Positions 10,060 through 19,636 of a stretch of 22,556 nt of DNA are shown here, piece after piece. This stretch comes from Gracilariopsis chorda (Eukaryota > Rhodophyta > Florideophyceae > Gracilariales > Gracilariaceae), in NCBI GenBank assembly GCA_003194525.1, contig NBIV01000623.1, forward strand, positions 1 through 22,556. The letters are read 5' to 3'. Under the pieces are notes generated by a model. The model made no database searches. It saw nothing but the letters and a program-made list of their open reading frames with translations, and had not been told where the DNA came from. How positions within the stretch are numbered: the stretch's first letter is position 1; each line of letters starts with the position of its first letter. The translations under genes and the position numbers were made by a program.

Positions 10060-10870
10060 TGTTGATGTTAGCACGTAGTCGAGTGCCGGGTAGTACTGGG
10101 ACATCATGGTGCAACACTTGAAAACAAAGTTTCATATAATGGAGGGCTGTTTTTGGGACCTGCTTTACAAAAGCGCATATGCGTGTGTTCTCAAACCCAA
10201 CGTGAAACGGGCATATGATTGGCTACTGCAAACACTCATATGCAACGTATTGGTTACAAGTGTTATGCATTCTATGGGCTCTTGGCACGGAACTGGCCAC
10301 TTGGCATAAGGTGAATGGGTATGGTACTGAAGAATATGTGTGGCTACATGTGGTTTACAGGTATATGGAAGTGTGTCATGTGTGCGGTTGTGCAAGCAGG
10401 CACGTGCCATGCACGCAACACACCTAGGGTATGTACATGGATGCGGTGGCATGTGTATTTGTGCTTTGTCATTGTCATGATGATGCGAGTAAGTGTTTAT
10501 ACAGTGCTGCAACATGCTGGCACATTGTTGGCGTGTCCGGTTCACTTATTGTGCGTTGCTGGCTACTTGGTTCACTTGGTCTGCATTGTTGTAATGTGTT
10601 GTTATGTTGTTATGCATGGTTGTACTTGGCTGTAATCAGTGTGTGCAACCCTTATTGTGTTATGTTTGTTTATGATTGGTAGTATTGGGTGTCCCCACTT
10701 AGTGGTATAGGGTTTTCTTGTAGTTGTAGTGTGACGTAGAGGTGCTATATAACACGCTGAAGTTGCACTACCAAGTAAACTCGCCCCAAGACTGGCAACC
10801 TTCACTGCTTCTTTTTCTTCTTTCTTTGTTCTACAGATCCGCCGTAGCCCAACTAACATTACTATCATCA
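10060..10870 (+). repeat. LTR 1
   Basis: 811-bp LTR, first of the tandem array and directly abutting H at 10059/10060. It has one private substitution (catataatgg near 10139, others catataacgg). TATATAA at 10746-10752. I take it to be the 5' LTR of the outer element whose body is E4. Confidence 0.95.
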
Positions 10871-10884
10871 GGTTATGGGCCCAG
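10871..10884 (+). promoter_or_regulatory. Primer-binding site, copy 1 (initiator tRNA-Met half-tRNA type)
   Basis: GGTTATGGGCCCAG follows the LTR end without a gap. It is the reverse complement of CTGGGCCCATAACC, the anticodon arm of eukaryotic initiator tRNA-Met as I recall it. Drosophila copia and Ty5 use the same internal tRNA segment as a half-tRNA primer. The host tRNA itself is not in the window. Confidence 0.8.
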
Positions 10885-11364
10885 AGCGTCGATTCTTTGC
10901 AGACGTCGCGCTTTACTAATTCTTTTATTTGCGTTCTACGAAGCTGTTCTTGCGAGAAGTTTTGCGTATCTTGTGGAGGTACAGTTGTTGTGGTGAAAGT
11001 AGGCAAAGCGTTCAGAGACCCCTTCTCTGGTAAGCCGACCTGCGCCTGTTCCGATCCCTGCATCTGTGCTTCAGCGCACAAGGAAGACCGCGCTATTTTC
11101 CTGCAAGTGTCTAGCAGGGGTTAACTGGTGAACGCTTATCGCGACAGCTACTAACCTCCCTGGGACGACACGTAGGGATTATAAAGCCCCTCGTTCTGAA
11201 GTGCGCAGAACAGGGTAGGTCACGAAGAATTTCGTACCTCACCTGGAGAGAGTTACCAGGGTCCAGGGGTTCAACCCTTAGGGTAGCGGAGGTAGTTTCT
11301 CCCGTCAGTGCGCCCGCTTTTACGAAGTTAGTTTCCTTTCCGAGTGTGCTTCAGAGCTGCTCGT
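10871..11364 (+). other. Proximal leader S, copy 1
   Basis: 494-bp non-coding leader after LTR 1. It contains the primer-binding site and, in its distal half, several hairpin-forming stretches: gttctg/cagaac (about 11200-11218), a stem around acgaa/ttcgt (about 11218-11248), and gggtt/aaccc (about 11268-11280). Such structures could serve RNA dimerisation or packaging, which is inference. A donor-like GTAAGC (11030), a TACTAAC (11149-11155) and a TAG (11173-11175) suggest a possible intron. It ends in CTCGT (11360-11364) and is followed by another LTR instead of gag. Confidence 0.8.
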
Positions 11365-12174
11365 TGTTGATGTTAGCACGTAGTCGAGTGCCGGGTAGTA
11401 CTGGGACATCATGGTGCAACACTTGAAAACAAAGTTTCATATAACGGAGGGCTGTTTTTGGGACCTGCTTTACAAAAGCGCATATGCGTGTGTTCTCAAA
11501 CCCAACGTGAAACGGGCATATGATTGGCTACTGCAAACACTCATATGCAACGTATTGGTTACAAGTGTTATGCATTCTATGGGCTCTTGGCACGGAACTG
11601 GCCACTTGGCATAAGGTGAATGGGTATGGTACTGAAGAATATGTGTGGCTACATGTGGTTTACAGGTATATGGAAGTGTGTCATGTGTGCGGTTGTGCAA
11701 GCAGGCACGTGCCATGCACGCAACACACCTAGGGTATGTACATGGATGCGGTGGCATGTGTATTTGTGCTTTGTCATTGTCATGATGATGCGAGTAAGTG
11801 TTTATACAGTGCTGCAACATGCTGGCACATTGTTGGCGTGTCCGGTTCACTTATTGTGCGTTGCTGGCTACTTGGTTCACTTGGTCTGCATTGTTGTAAT
11901 GTGTTGTTATGTTGTTATGCATGGTTGTACTTGGCTGTAATCAGTGTGTGCAACCCTTATTGTGTTATGTTTGTTTATGATTGGTAGTATTGGTGTCCCC
12001 ACTTAGTGGTATAGGGTTTTCTTGTAGTTGTAGTGTGACGTAGAGGTGCTATATAACACGCTGAAGTTGCACTACCAAGTAAACTCGCCCCAAGACTGGC
12101 AACCTTCACTGCTTCTTTTTCTTCTTTCTTTGTTCTACAGATCCGCCGTAGCCCAACTAACATTACTATCATCA
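11365..12174 (+). repeat. LTR 2
   Basis: 810-bp LTR, middle unit of the array; one base shorter than LTR 1 because attgggtgtcc reads attggtgtcc near 11992. TATATAA at 12050-12056. Flanks CTCGT and GGTTA do not match, so it is not a simple solo LTR. Confidence 0.95.
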
Positions 12175-12188
12175 GGTTATGGGCCCAG
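12175..12188 (+). promoter_or_regulatory. Primer-binding site, copy 2
   Basis: GGTTATGGGCCCAG directly after LTR 2, identical to copy 1. Confidence 0.8.
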
Positions 12189-12668
12189 AGCGTCGATTCT
12201 TTGCAGACGTCGCGCTTTACTAATTCTTTTATTTGCGTTCTACGAAGCTGTTCTTGCGAGAAGTTTTGCGTATCTTGTGGAGGTACAGTTGTTGTGGTGA
12301 AAGTAGGCAAAGCGTTCAGAGACCCCTTCTCTGGTAAGCCGACCTGCGCCTGTTCCGATCCCTGCATCTGTGCTTCAGCGCACAAGGAAGACCGCGCTAT
12401 TTTCCTGCAAGTGTCTAGCAGGGGTTAACTGGTGAACGCTTATCGCGACAGCTACTAACCTCCCTGGGACGACACGTAGGGATTATAAAGCCCCTCGTTC
12501 TGAAGTGCGCAGAACAGGGTAGGTCACGAAGAATTTCGTACCTCACCTGGAGAGAGTTACCAGGGTCCAGGGGTTCAACCCTTAGGGTAGCGGAGGTAGT
12601 TTCTCCCGTCAGTGCGCCCGCTTTTACGAAGTTAGTTTCCTTTCCGAGTGTGCTTCAGAGCTGCTCGT
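12175..12668 (+). other. Proximal leader S, copy 2
   Basis: 494 bp, matching 10871-11364 essentially base for base and ending in CTCGT (12664-12668), which sits immediately before the 5' LTR of E3 and is the proposed left copy of its target duplication. Confidence 0.8.
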
Positions 12669-13478
12669 TGTTGATGTTAGCACGTAGTCGAGTGCCGGGT
12701 AGTACTGGGACATCATGGTGCAACACTTGAAAACAAAGTTTCATATAACGGAGGGCTGTTTTTGGGACCTGCTTTACAAAAGCGCATATGCGTGTGTTCT
12801 CAAACCCAACGTGAAACGGGCATATGATTGGCTACTGCAAACACTCATATGCAACGTATTGGTTACAAGTGTTATGCATTCTATGGGCTCTTGGCACGGA
12901 ACTGGCCACTTGGCATAAGGTGAATGGGTATGGTACTGAAGAATATGTGTGGCTACATGTGGTTTACAGGTATATGGAAGTGTGTCATGTGTGCGGTTGT
13001 GCAAGCAGGCACGTGCCATGCACGCAACACACCTAGGGTATGTACATGGATGCGGTGCATGTGTATTTGTGCTTTGTCATTGTCATGATGATGCGAGTAA
13101 GTGTTTATACAGTGCTGCAACATGCTGGCACATTGTTGGCGTGTCCGGTTCACTTATTGTGCGTTGCTGGCTACTTGGTTCACTTGGTCTGCATTGTTGT
13201 AATGTGTTGTTATGTTGTTATGCATGGTTGTACTTGGCTGTAATCAGTGTGTGCAACCCTTATTGTGTTATGTTTGTTTATGATTGGTAGTATTGGGTGT
13301 CCCCACTTAGTGGTATAGGGTTTTCTTGTAGTTGTAGTGTGACGTAGAGGTGCTATATAACACGCTGAAGTTGCACTACCAAGTAAACTCGCCCCAAGAC
13401 TGGCAACCTTCACTGCTTCTTTTTCTTCTTTCTTTGTTCTACAGATCCGCCGTAGCCCAACTAACATTACTATCATCA
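12669..13478 (+). repeat. LTR 3 (5' LTR of E3)
   Basis: 810-bp LTR, third unit of the array; one base lost in gtggcatg (reads gtgcatg near 13056). Otherwise it matches LTR 2. Confidence 0.95.
13354..13360 (+). promoter_or_regulatory. TATA box of the E3 5' LTR
   Basis: TATATAA about 120 bp before the LTR end, followed by a pyrimidine-rich stretch (about 13414-13440) ending in TACAG. Likely core promoter for the E3 genomic RNA. Start site inferred, not seen. Confidence 0.5.
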
Positions 13479-13491
13479 GGTTATGGCCCAG
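13479..13491 (+). promoter_or_regulatory. Primer-binding site of E3
   Basis: GGTTATGGCCCAG, one G fewer than the copies at 10871 and 12175. The missing base would bulge the pairing with initiator tRNA-Met, or may be a homopolymer sequencing error. Confidence 0.7.
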
Positions 13492-13971
13492 AGCGTCGAT
13501 TCTTTGCAGACGTCGCGCTTTACTAATTCTTTTATTTGCGTTCTACGAAGCTGTTCTTGCGAGAAGTTTTGCGTATCTTGTGGAGGTACAGTTGTTGTGG
13601 TGAAAGTAGGCAAAGCGTTCAGAGACCCCTTCTCTGGTAAGCCGACCTGCGCCTGTTCCGATCCCTGCATCTGTGCTTCAGCGCACAAGGAAGACCGCGC
13701 TATTTTCCTGCAAGTGTCTAGCAGGGGTTAACTGGTGAACGCTTATCGCGACAGCTACTAACCTCCCTGGGACGACACGTAGGGATTATAAAGCCCCTCG
13801 TTCTGAAGTGCGCAGAACAGGGTAGGTCACGAAGAATTTCGTACCTCACCTGGAGAGAGTTACCAGGGTCCAGGGGTTCAACCCTTAGGGTAGCGGAGGT
13901 AGTTTCTCCCGTCAGTGCGCCCGCTTTTACGAAGTTAGTTTCCTTTCCGAGTGTGCTTCAGAGCTGCTCGT
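13479..13971 (+). other. Proximal leader S, copy 3 (E3)
   Basis: 493 bp matching the other two S copies. This is the only one that continues into the distal leader (CTCGT at 13967-13971 then gagtatac), giving the presumed native leader organisation. The 82-codon open frame from 13483 exists only because one G is missing at the primer-binding site, so I do not call it a gene. Confidence 0.8.
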
Positions 13972-14269
13972 GAGTATACTCCAGGCGTCGAGAACCCGAA
14001 CTCCGCCTGTGATTCGCGTACCAGACGCGTCTGGACGAGCGTTGAGACTTGTTACACGGTCTCCGCTGGCGCCCTCGCTGTTAAGTGTTGAGTATAATCC
14101 ACTCCAGCATCACCCACATAGTGTGACATCCGCTATCAGTCCAAAGCTGTACCGCCAAAACAGCCCTCTCGTCTATTCTGATAGCGATTCTAAGCATCGA
14201 GTCCCTCACTCTGCTTCATTTTCGTACCTTGTTTGTTCTAATTTCGGTTACTGAACTCGTTCTGGAACC
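13972..14269 (+). other. Distal leader of E3
   Basis: 298 bp between S and the Gag ATG, shared with E1 (1885-2188) and E4 (19355-19636). No long conserved frame is evident. I see no sure regulatory motif. Confidence 0.75.
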
Positions 14270-17200
14270 ATGTCAGACTCCGAAGTTGAGTCAAAACTAC
14301 TTCTGGTGTGAAGATCCCGCGCTTCCACGGTAAGCGGAGAGAAGAATTACACCCTATAGGAGACACCGTCTACGTGCTGCATGTCGTATTAAAGGTGTCT
14401 GGAATGTCGTTATGTCAAGTTCGGAGGAGTCATCTAGTGGAATAATGACACAAGCGTCTGGTTCTAGTGCTACCCAGACACCCTCCCGTACACTCGCAAA
14501 GCGCGAAAAGGCATGTGCAATCATCATTTGTGCACTTGGTGATGCCCCGTTGCGTGTAGTTATGGATGTGGATGATGACCCCGGTCGCATGCTTCAACTA
14601 CTTGATGCGCGATATGCCTCAAACAGGAGTGTCTCGTATAGCCGTGCAGACTCAGCTGTTCAGAATGTCGTATAATGGCCAAAACATGTCCGAATTCGTG
14701 GACCAGTTTGCCTCTCTGTTCTCGCAGCTGGACCGCATGGGCAAAGATGCCGCCATACCAGAGTCTCACAAGGCACCTATGCTTCTGGCATCTATTGACC
14801 CCAACTGCTCATTGGAATCAACTGCAGCAGCACTGAGGACCAAGGAGATCTCGGAACTGACCTGGGACTATGTAGCAACAACCCTAATTTGATGAATATA
14901 ATGCTCGTCAAATGGGGTCAAGCAGTTCTGGTAGAGGGCGCAATCGCAAGAGAACAAGAACAGGGGTGGTTCCCGTATTAGCGGACACAGCAAATTATCA
15001 AATGGTATTGAGAATGATGGTAACGCATCAGATTCAACCACTGTGAACGACCCCACTGGTCGTGCATATGCTGCTGGAAACAAAAATGGGTACCACTGCA
15101 CCTTTTGTGACCGCGATGGACACACCCAGGACCGTTGTCACATGAATCCGGACAATCCTGACAACCATTTACCACAAGCTATCTTGGATCAGCTAAGGCT
15201 AAATGCAGTCGAAAAGCCTAAACGTTCCGCCAAGTCATCGCGGAAAGCATCCAAGGTTGAGATTGCTGGAGTCGCAGGTGAAAAGTCATCAGTGGTACCA
15301 CCGGTTAATGAGTGCATTGACACATATGCAGACAGTGGCGCTACGTCTCATTTCTTTTGTTCGGTGTCGGCGTTCGTCCCAACCACAATGTTCGACATAC
15401 CACATAGGACAATTGAACTAGCTGACAACACCACGGTCACTGCCACGCAACAAGGAGATGTGGTATTACCGTTTGTGGATGTCAATCTTAGGTTGTCTAA
15501 TGTGCTGCTCGTTCCGAATCTTGGATATAACCTAGTTTCTGTAGGGCGGTTGGCTGACAAAGGTATCCACTCACTGTTTTGTGATAAGGAAGTACGCCTA
15601 CACACGAAGATGGGTTTGAGGTCGGGCATGGGACTCGTCATCATCGCTCCCGTTTATACACCCTGCCAAACCCAATCGACCATACGGACACATCCACGGT
15701 GCTTGCTGCTACCGACGAGCGCACTAGTTCATTGTGGCACCGCCGACTGGCACATATGAATGAACATGACCTTCAAAGAGTTCATGCTCACGTCGACGGT
15801 GTACCAAACATCAAGGGCATGGAGGAGGTATGTCGACCATGCCGCCTTGCCAAGGCGCATAAACTGCCATTTCAGGGCAAGTTTGAACGAGCCAAGCAGG
15901 TTGGGGACGTGGTGCACTCGGACATTATCGGTCCGTTGGTGCCATCATTCCCCGACCGATTCCGGTATGCATCCGGATTTGTCGATGATCACTCACGATA
16001 TGCAGTCCTTGGGTTCATGGTGCACAGAACTGAGATCAGCGAAGTGTTCTTGGGAGTAAAGCAGAAGCTCAAACAGCTTGGAGGAGAGCATGTGCTTATT
16101 CGAAAACTGCACTCTGACAACGCAGAAGAGTATATTGCTTTGCAACACAATCCCGACAATGGTCTTCAGGAGGTATCGTTTTCTCCTCCGTATACCCCAC
16201 AACACAATGCTATTGCGGAGCGCATCAATCGCACTATGGGGGAAGCTGCCCGAGCTTTGCTGATTCAAGCAAGTTTACCAGACTGTTTGTGGCCATATGC
16301 ACTGAAACATGTGATTTATATTCGCAATAGAGTGCCCCATTCCACCACTGGCGTGACCCCGTATGTGTTGGTCACTGACAATAGGCCTTCTTTGAAGTAT
16401 ATCAAAGTATTTGGATGTGCCGCATATGTATTAAAAATGAACCCGGGCACCAAGTTCGAGTCTCGTGCACTTGAGGGAGTGTACTTGCAGACTCTTGAGC
16501 ATGGTGTTTACGAGGTCCTAATATCGGGTGACGACGATATTCCTCGAATAGTAAGGTCGCGTCATGTCACCTTTGATGAATCTAGGTTCCCTGGTGTACC
16601 GTATCTAAGCAATTATATGGATGACGAGAGTGCATCAGATGCGACTTATAGTTCTGAGGATGATGTAGGCTCCACCAGCTCTGAAGAATTTTATGTTGAC
16701 GATGTTGCGGACGTCATTTCAGAATCCGAAAATGGCAGCATAGACCATTCTGGGGCACCTGTAAACGTGACTGCTAACTCTGCACCACCAGATATTGTTA
16801 CTGATGACCACAATTCCGGCAACGAAGAGGGGTCAGAGAGTGATGCAGAGAACATTGAACAAGCAAATCTCGACTCTGAGTCACAGTCACGCTATCCTCG
16901 TCGCACTAGGCGTGCACCACAACGCTGGTGGCATATGGCTGGCGCGGCCAAATCGGAGGTTAAGGTTACCACGAGTGATGATCCCACACTCAAGGAAGCA
17001 CTCTCCGCACCCCCAACTGAAAGAGAGCAATGGCTACATGCTATCGATGAGGAGTTCACATCCTTGGAAGACAAGGCTACATGGGTTGCGGATGACTCAC
17101 CAAAGTCCGCGCCTCTACCAACGCATGTCATTCTGAAGGTGAAACGTGACGCAGACAACTCCGTTGACCGATTTCGAGCTCGAATAGTGGCTGGAGGCAA

Positions 17201-18550
17201 CCACCAGACATATGGTCAGGACTACTTAGAGACGTACGCACCAGTCGTTTCGTTCAACTTGGTTCGCATGTTCCTGTACCTGATATTGTGCATGCAGATG
17301 TTTGTTGCACAGGTGGATATTAAAACCGCATTCCTGAACGGTGACCTCAAGGAAGACGTTTGGGTGATGTCACCGCGTGGCATTCCTGGTCTCAAGTCAC
17401 GATGCTATAAACTGCTAAAGGCTATATATGGGCTTAAGCAGGCTCATCTGGCATGGCATACGAAGTTCAGCACAGACATTAAAGGCATAGGTTTTGAAGA
17501 ATTACCCAGTGCACCATGTGTCTTCAGGCGCAAATTAGCCGGTAACACATACGCATACATCTTGGTATACGTAGATGACCTTCTTATATTTACGCCAACT
17601 GCTGAACAACGTTCCCATAGTGGAGGAGCTCAAGTCTCTGTATGACCTACGTGTTGAGACTCGTATCAGAATGTATCTTGGTGTTGAATTAACCTGGAAC
17701 ATGGACTCCAATGGCCAACTGTTAGGTGTAAAACTAGCACAGCCGCTGTATGTCAGTGGCATGTTACGTCGGTTTGGACTGGAATGTAGCAAGCCTGCAC
17801 GAAGCCCAATGGTAGAATCTTTCTTTTCCTCGCTTGATGTGGAGGAGGACAAGTCCCCATTTGAAGTCCAGTTGTATCAGCAGATGATCGGGTCTCTGCT
17901 GTACCTGGCATTACGGACACGTTTGGACATATTGGCACCCGTACTTATCCTAGCGCGCTTTCAGAAAGCACCAACTCGGTATTGTCATCGAGCGGTGAAG
18001 CGCGTGCTAAGGTATTTACGTGGCACTACTCACCATGGACTTGTTTATCAACCTGGTAACCTGCTGCTCAATGGTTATGTAGACTCTGATTACGCTGGTG
18101 ACACCACTGATCGCAAGTCTTTGTCTGGCTTTATGATCAAACTTGGGTCATGTGCTTGTTTCTACGGTGCGCGTAAGCAGGCGTCAGTGGCATTGTCTAC
18201 AGGCGAGTCCGAGTATTACGCATTAGTGATGGCAAGTCAAGAGCTAATGTGGATATCTCGAGTACTTGAGGAATGTGGAATACCGGTTAATGAGAGTACT
18301 CCACTACGCTCAGACAACCAGTGTGCGATTGAATGGGCCATTGGTGAGCGTTGCCCCTCCGGACGTGCCAAACACATTGACGTGAAGATACACTTTCCGA
18401 GACTTGGTCAAAAGCAAGGTGATAACTGTGGAATATGTGGCAAGTGAGGACAATGATGCTGACATACTCACTAAACCACTTAGTCCTGCTATGGCACAGT
18501 TGATCATGGATAGGGTTGGTCTGACCCAGGAACTCGAGGAGGAGTGTTGA
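14270..18550 (+). pseudogene. E3 gag-pol polyprotein, multiple frameshifts
   Basis: Would encode a polyprotein of about 1,425 residues, normal for copia. Start ATG 14270 (context aaccATGtc) matches E1 and E4. Domains: Gag; CCHC knuckle with Cys codons from 15097 to 15136; protease DSG 15331-15339; pre-integrase zinc region about 15735-15850; integrase core with HSDIIGPL, HSDNAEEY and AIAERINRT; acidic Ser/Asp/Glu-rich linker about 16620-16900; reverse transcriptase with YVDD at 17568-17579; RNase H about 18070-18420. Stop TGA 18548-18550 is inside the 3' LTR. Frame-breaking changes against E1, E2 and E4 lie near 14293 (-1), 14340 (+1), 14358 (+1), 14632 (-2), 14887 (+1), 14951 (-1), 15602 (-1), 17617 (-2) and 18394 (-2). 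Integrase to mid reverse transcriptase (15699-17610) is open without interruption, and the stop present in E2 is absent. Confidence 0.9.
18536..18544 (+). promoter_or_regulatory. Polypurine tract of E3
   Basis: GAGGAGGAG abutting the 3' LTR, expected primer for plus-strand DNA synthesis; it also encodes the final Glu residues of Pol. Confidence 0.7.
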
Positions 18551-19354
18551 TGTTAGCACGTAGTCGAGTGCCGGGTAGTACTGGGACATCATGGTGCAAC
18601 ACTTGAAAACAAAGTTTCATATAACGGAGGGCTGTTTTTGGGACCTGCTTTACAAAAGCGCATATGCGTGTGTTCTCAAACCCAACGTGAAACGGGCATA
18701 TGATTGGCTACTGCAAACACTCATATGCAACGTATTGGTTACAAGTGTTATGCATTCTATGGGCTCTTGGCACGGAACTGGCCACTTGGCATAAGGTGAA
18801 TGGGTATGGTACTGAAGAATATGTGTGGCTACATGTGGTTTACAGGTATATGGAAGTGTGTCATGTGTGCGGTTGTGCAAGCAGGCACGTGCCATGCACG
18901 CAACACACCTAGGGTATGTACATGGATGCGGTGGCATGTGTATTTGTGCTTTGTCATTGTCATGATGATGCGAGTAAGTGTTTATACAGTGCTGCAACAT
19001 GCTGGCACATTGTTGGCGTGTCCGGTTCACTTATTGTGCGTTGCTGGCTACTTGGTTCACTTGGTCTGCATTGTTGTAATGTGTTGTTATGTTGTTTGCA
19101 TGGTTGTACTTGGCTGTAATCAGTGTGTGCAACCCTTATTGTGTTATGTTTGTTTATGATTGGTAGTATTGGGTGTCCCCACTTAGTGGTATAGGGTTTT
19201 CTTGTAGTTGTAGTGTGACGTAGAGGTGCTATATAACACGCTGAAGTTGCACTACCAAGTAAACTCGCCCCAAGACTGGCAACCTTCACTGCTTCTTTTT
19301 CTTCTTTCTTTGTTCTACAGATGCGCCGTAGCCCAACTAACATTACTATCATCA
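18545..19354 (+). repeat. LTR 4 (3' LTR of E3)
   Basis: 810-bp LTR; one base missing near 19096 (gttgtttgc for gttgttatgc type). It carries ATG at 19321-19324 like LTR 5. It is followed at 19355 by agtatactcc, the distal leader of E4, with no primer-binding site and no CTCGT. It could still act as promoter for E4. Confidence 0.95.
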
Positions 19355-19636
19355 AGTATACTCCAGGCGTCGAGAACCCGAACTATTCGCGTACCAGACA
19401 CGAGCGTTGAGACTTGGTTACACGGTCTCCGCTGGCGCCCTCGCTGTTAAGTGTTGAGTATAATCCACTCCAGCATCACCCACATAGTGTGACATCCGCT
19501 ATCAGTCCAAAGCTGTACCGCCAAAAACAGCCCTCTCGTCTATTCTGATAGCGATTCTAAGCATCGAGTCCCTCACTCTGCTTCATTTTCGTACCTTGTT
19601 TGTTCTAATTTCGGTTACTGAACTCGTTCTGGAACC
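19355..19636 (+). other. Distal leader of E4
   Basis: 282 bp, equivalent to 13972-14269 but with small deletions: ctcgtg at the LTR junction, ten bases after gaac (near 19383) and seven bases after accagac (near 19399). No gene seen. Confidence 0.75.

Larger units (their letters stand above)
10060..13971 (+). repeat. Tandem array: three LTR + proximal leader units
   Basis: Units 10060-11364, 11365-12668 and 12669-13971 have a period of 1303-1305 bp and differ by a few bases. Each is an 810-811-bp LTR followed by the 493-494-bp proximal leader S with its primer-binding site. Unit-unit junctions are CTCGT joined to TGTTGATG. The third unit continues into the distal leader and gag of E3. Explained below as a nested insertion followed by unequal LTR recombination; an assembly duplication is the main alternative. 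Confidence 0.93.
12669..19354 (+). mobile_element. E3: full-length Ty1/copia retrotransposon
   Basis: Complete structure: 5' LTR (12669-13478), primer-binding site and leader S (13479-13971), distal leader (13972-14269), gag-pol (14270-18550), polypurine tract (18536-18544) and 3' LTR (18545-19354), 6686 bp in all. The two LTRs differ by one substitution that I can find (C at 13447 against G at 19323) and single-base indels, so the insertion is young. Left flank CTCGT is the pentamer that separates proximal from distal leader in the family, so E3 appears inserted into the leader of E4. On the right the expected CTCGT (plus G) is absent. Gag-Pol is frameshifted, so activity in trans would be needed unless the indels are sequence errors. 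Confidence 0.92.

Noticed and set aside
10060..10135. The H pol frame appears to extend to an ATG at 10135.
   Set aside because: That part is the antisense of LTR 1. H is cut at 10059, and its true start is not in the window.
10106..10309. A 67-codon open frame starting MVQHLKTKF recurs in every plus-strand LTR (and in LTR A on the minus strand).
   Set aside because: It lies wholly within the LTR U3 and is repeated only because the LTRs are identical. The 70-, 83- and 106-codon frames overlap it in other phases, and the diverged LTR D does not preserve it.
11255..11285. ggttcaaccc in S resembles a tRNA T-arm or pol III B box.
   Set aside because: No acceptor, D or anticodon arms can be placed around it, and a simple local hairpin explains it.
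11365..12174. LTR 2 as an ordinary solo LTR.
   Set aside because: Its flanks CTCGT and GGTTA do not match, and the downstream S begins with a primer-binding site, so it is an LTR-leader junction and not a solo insertion.
13483..13731. 82-codon Cys-rich open frame in S copy 3.
   Set aside because: Its start depends on a missing G in the primer-binding site; the other two S copies read a different phase that stops early.
10060..13971. Regular long direct repeats considered as a CRISPR-like or satellite array.
   Set aside because: Units are 1.3 kb with clear LTR ends and primer sites, so retroelement structure explains them.
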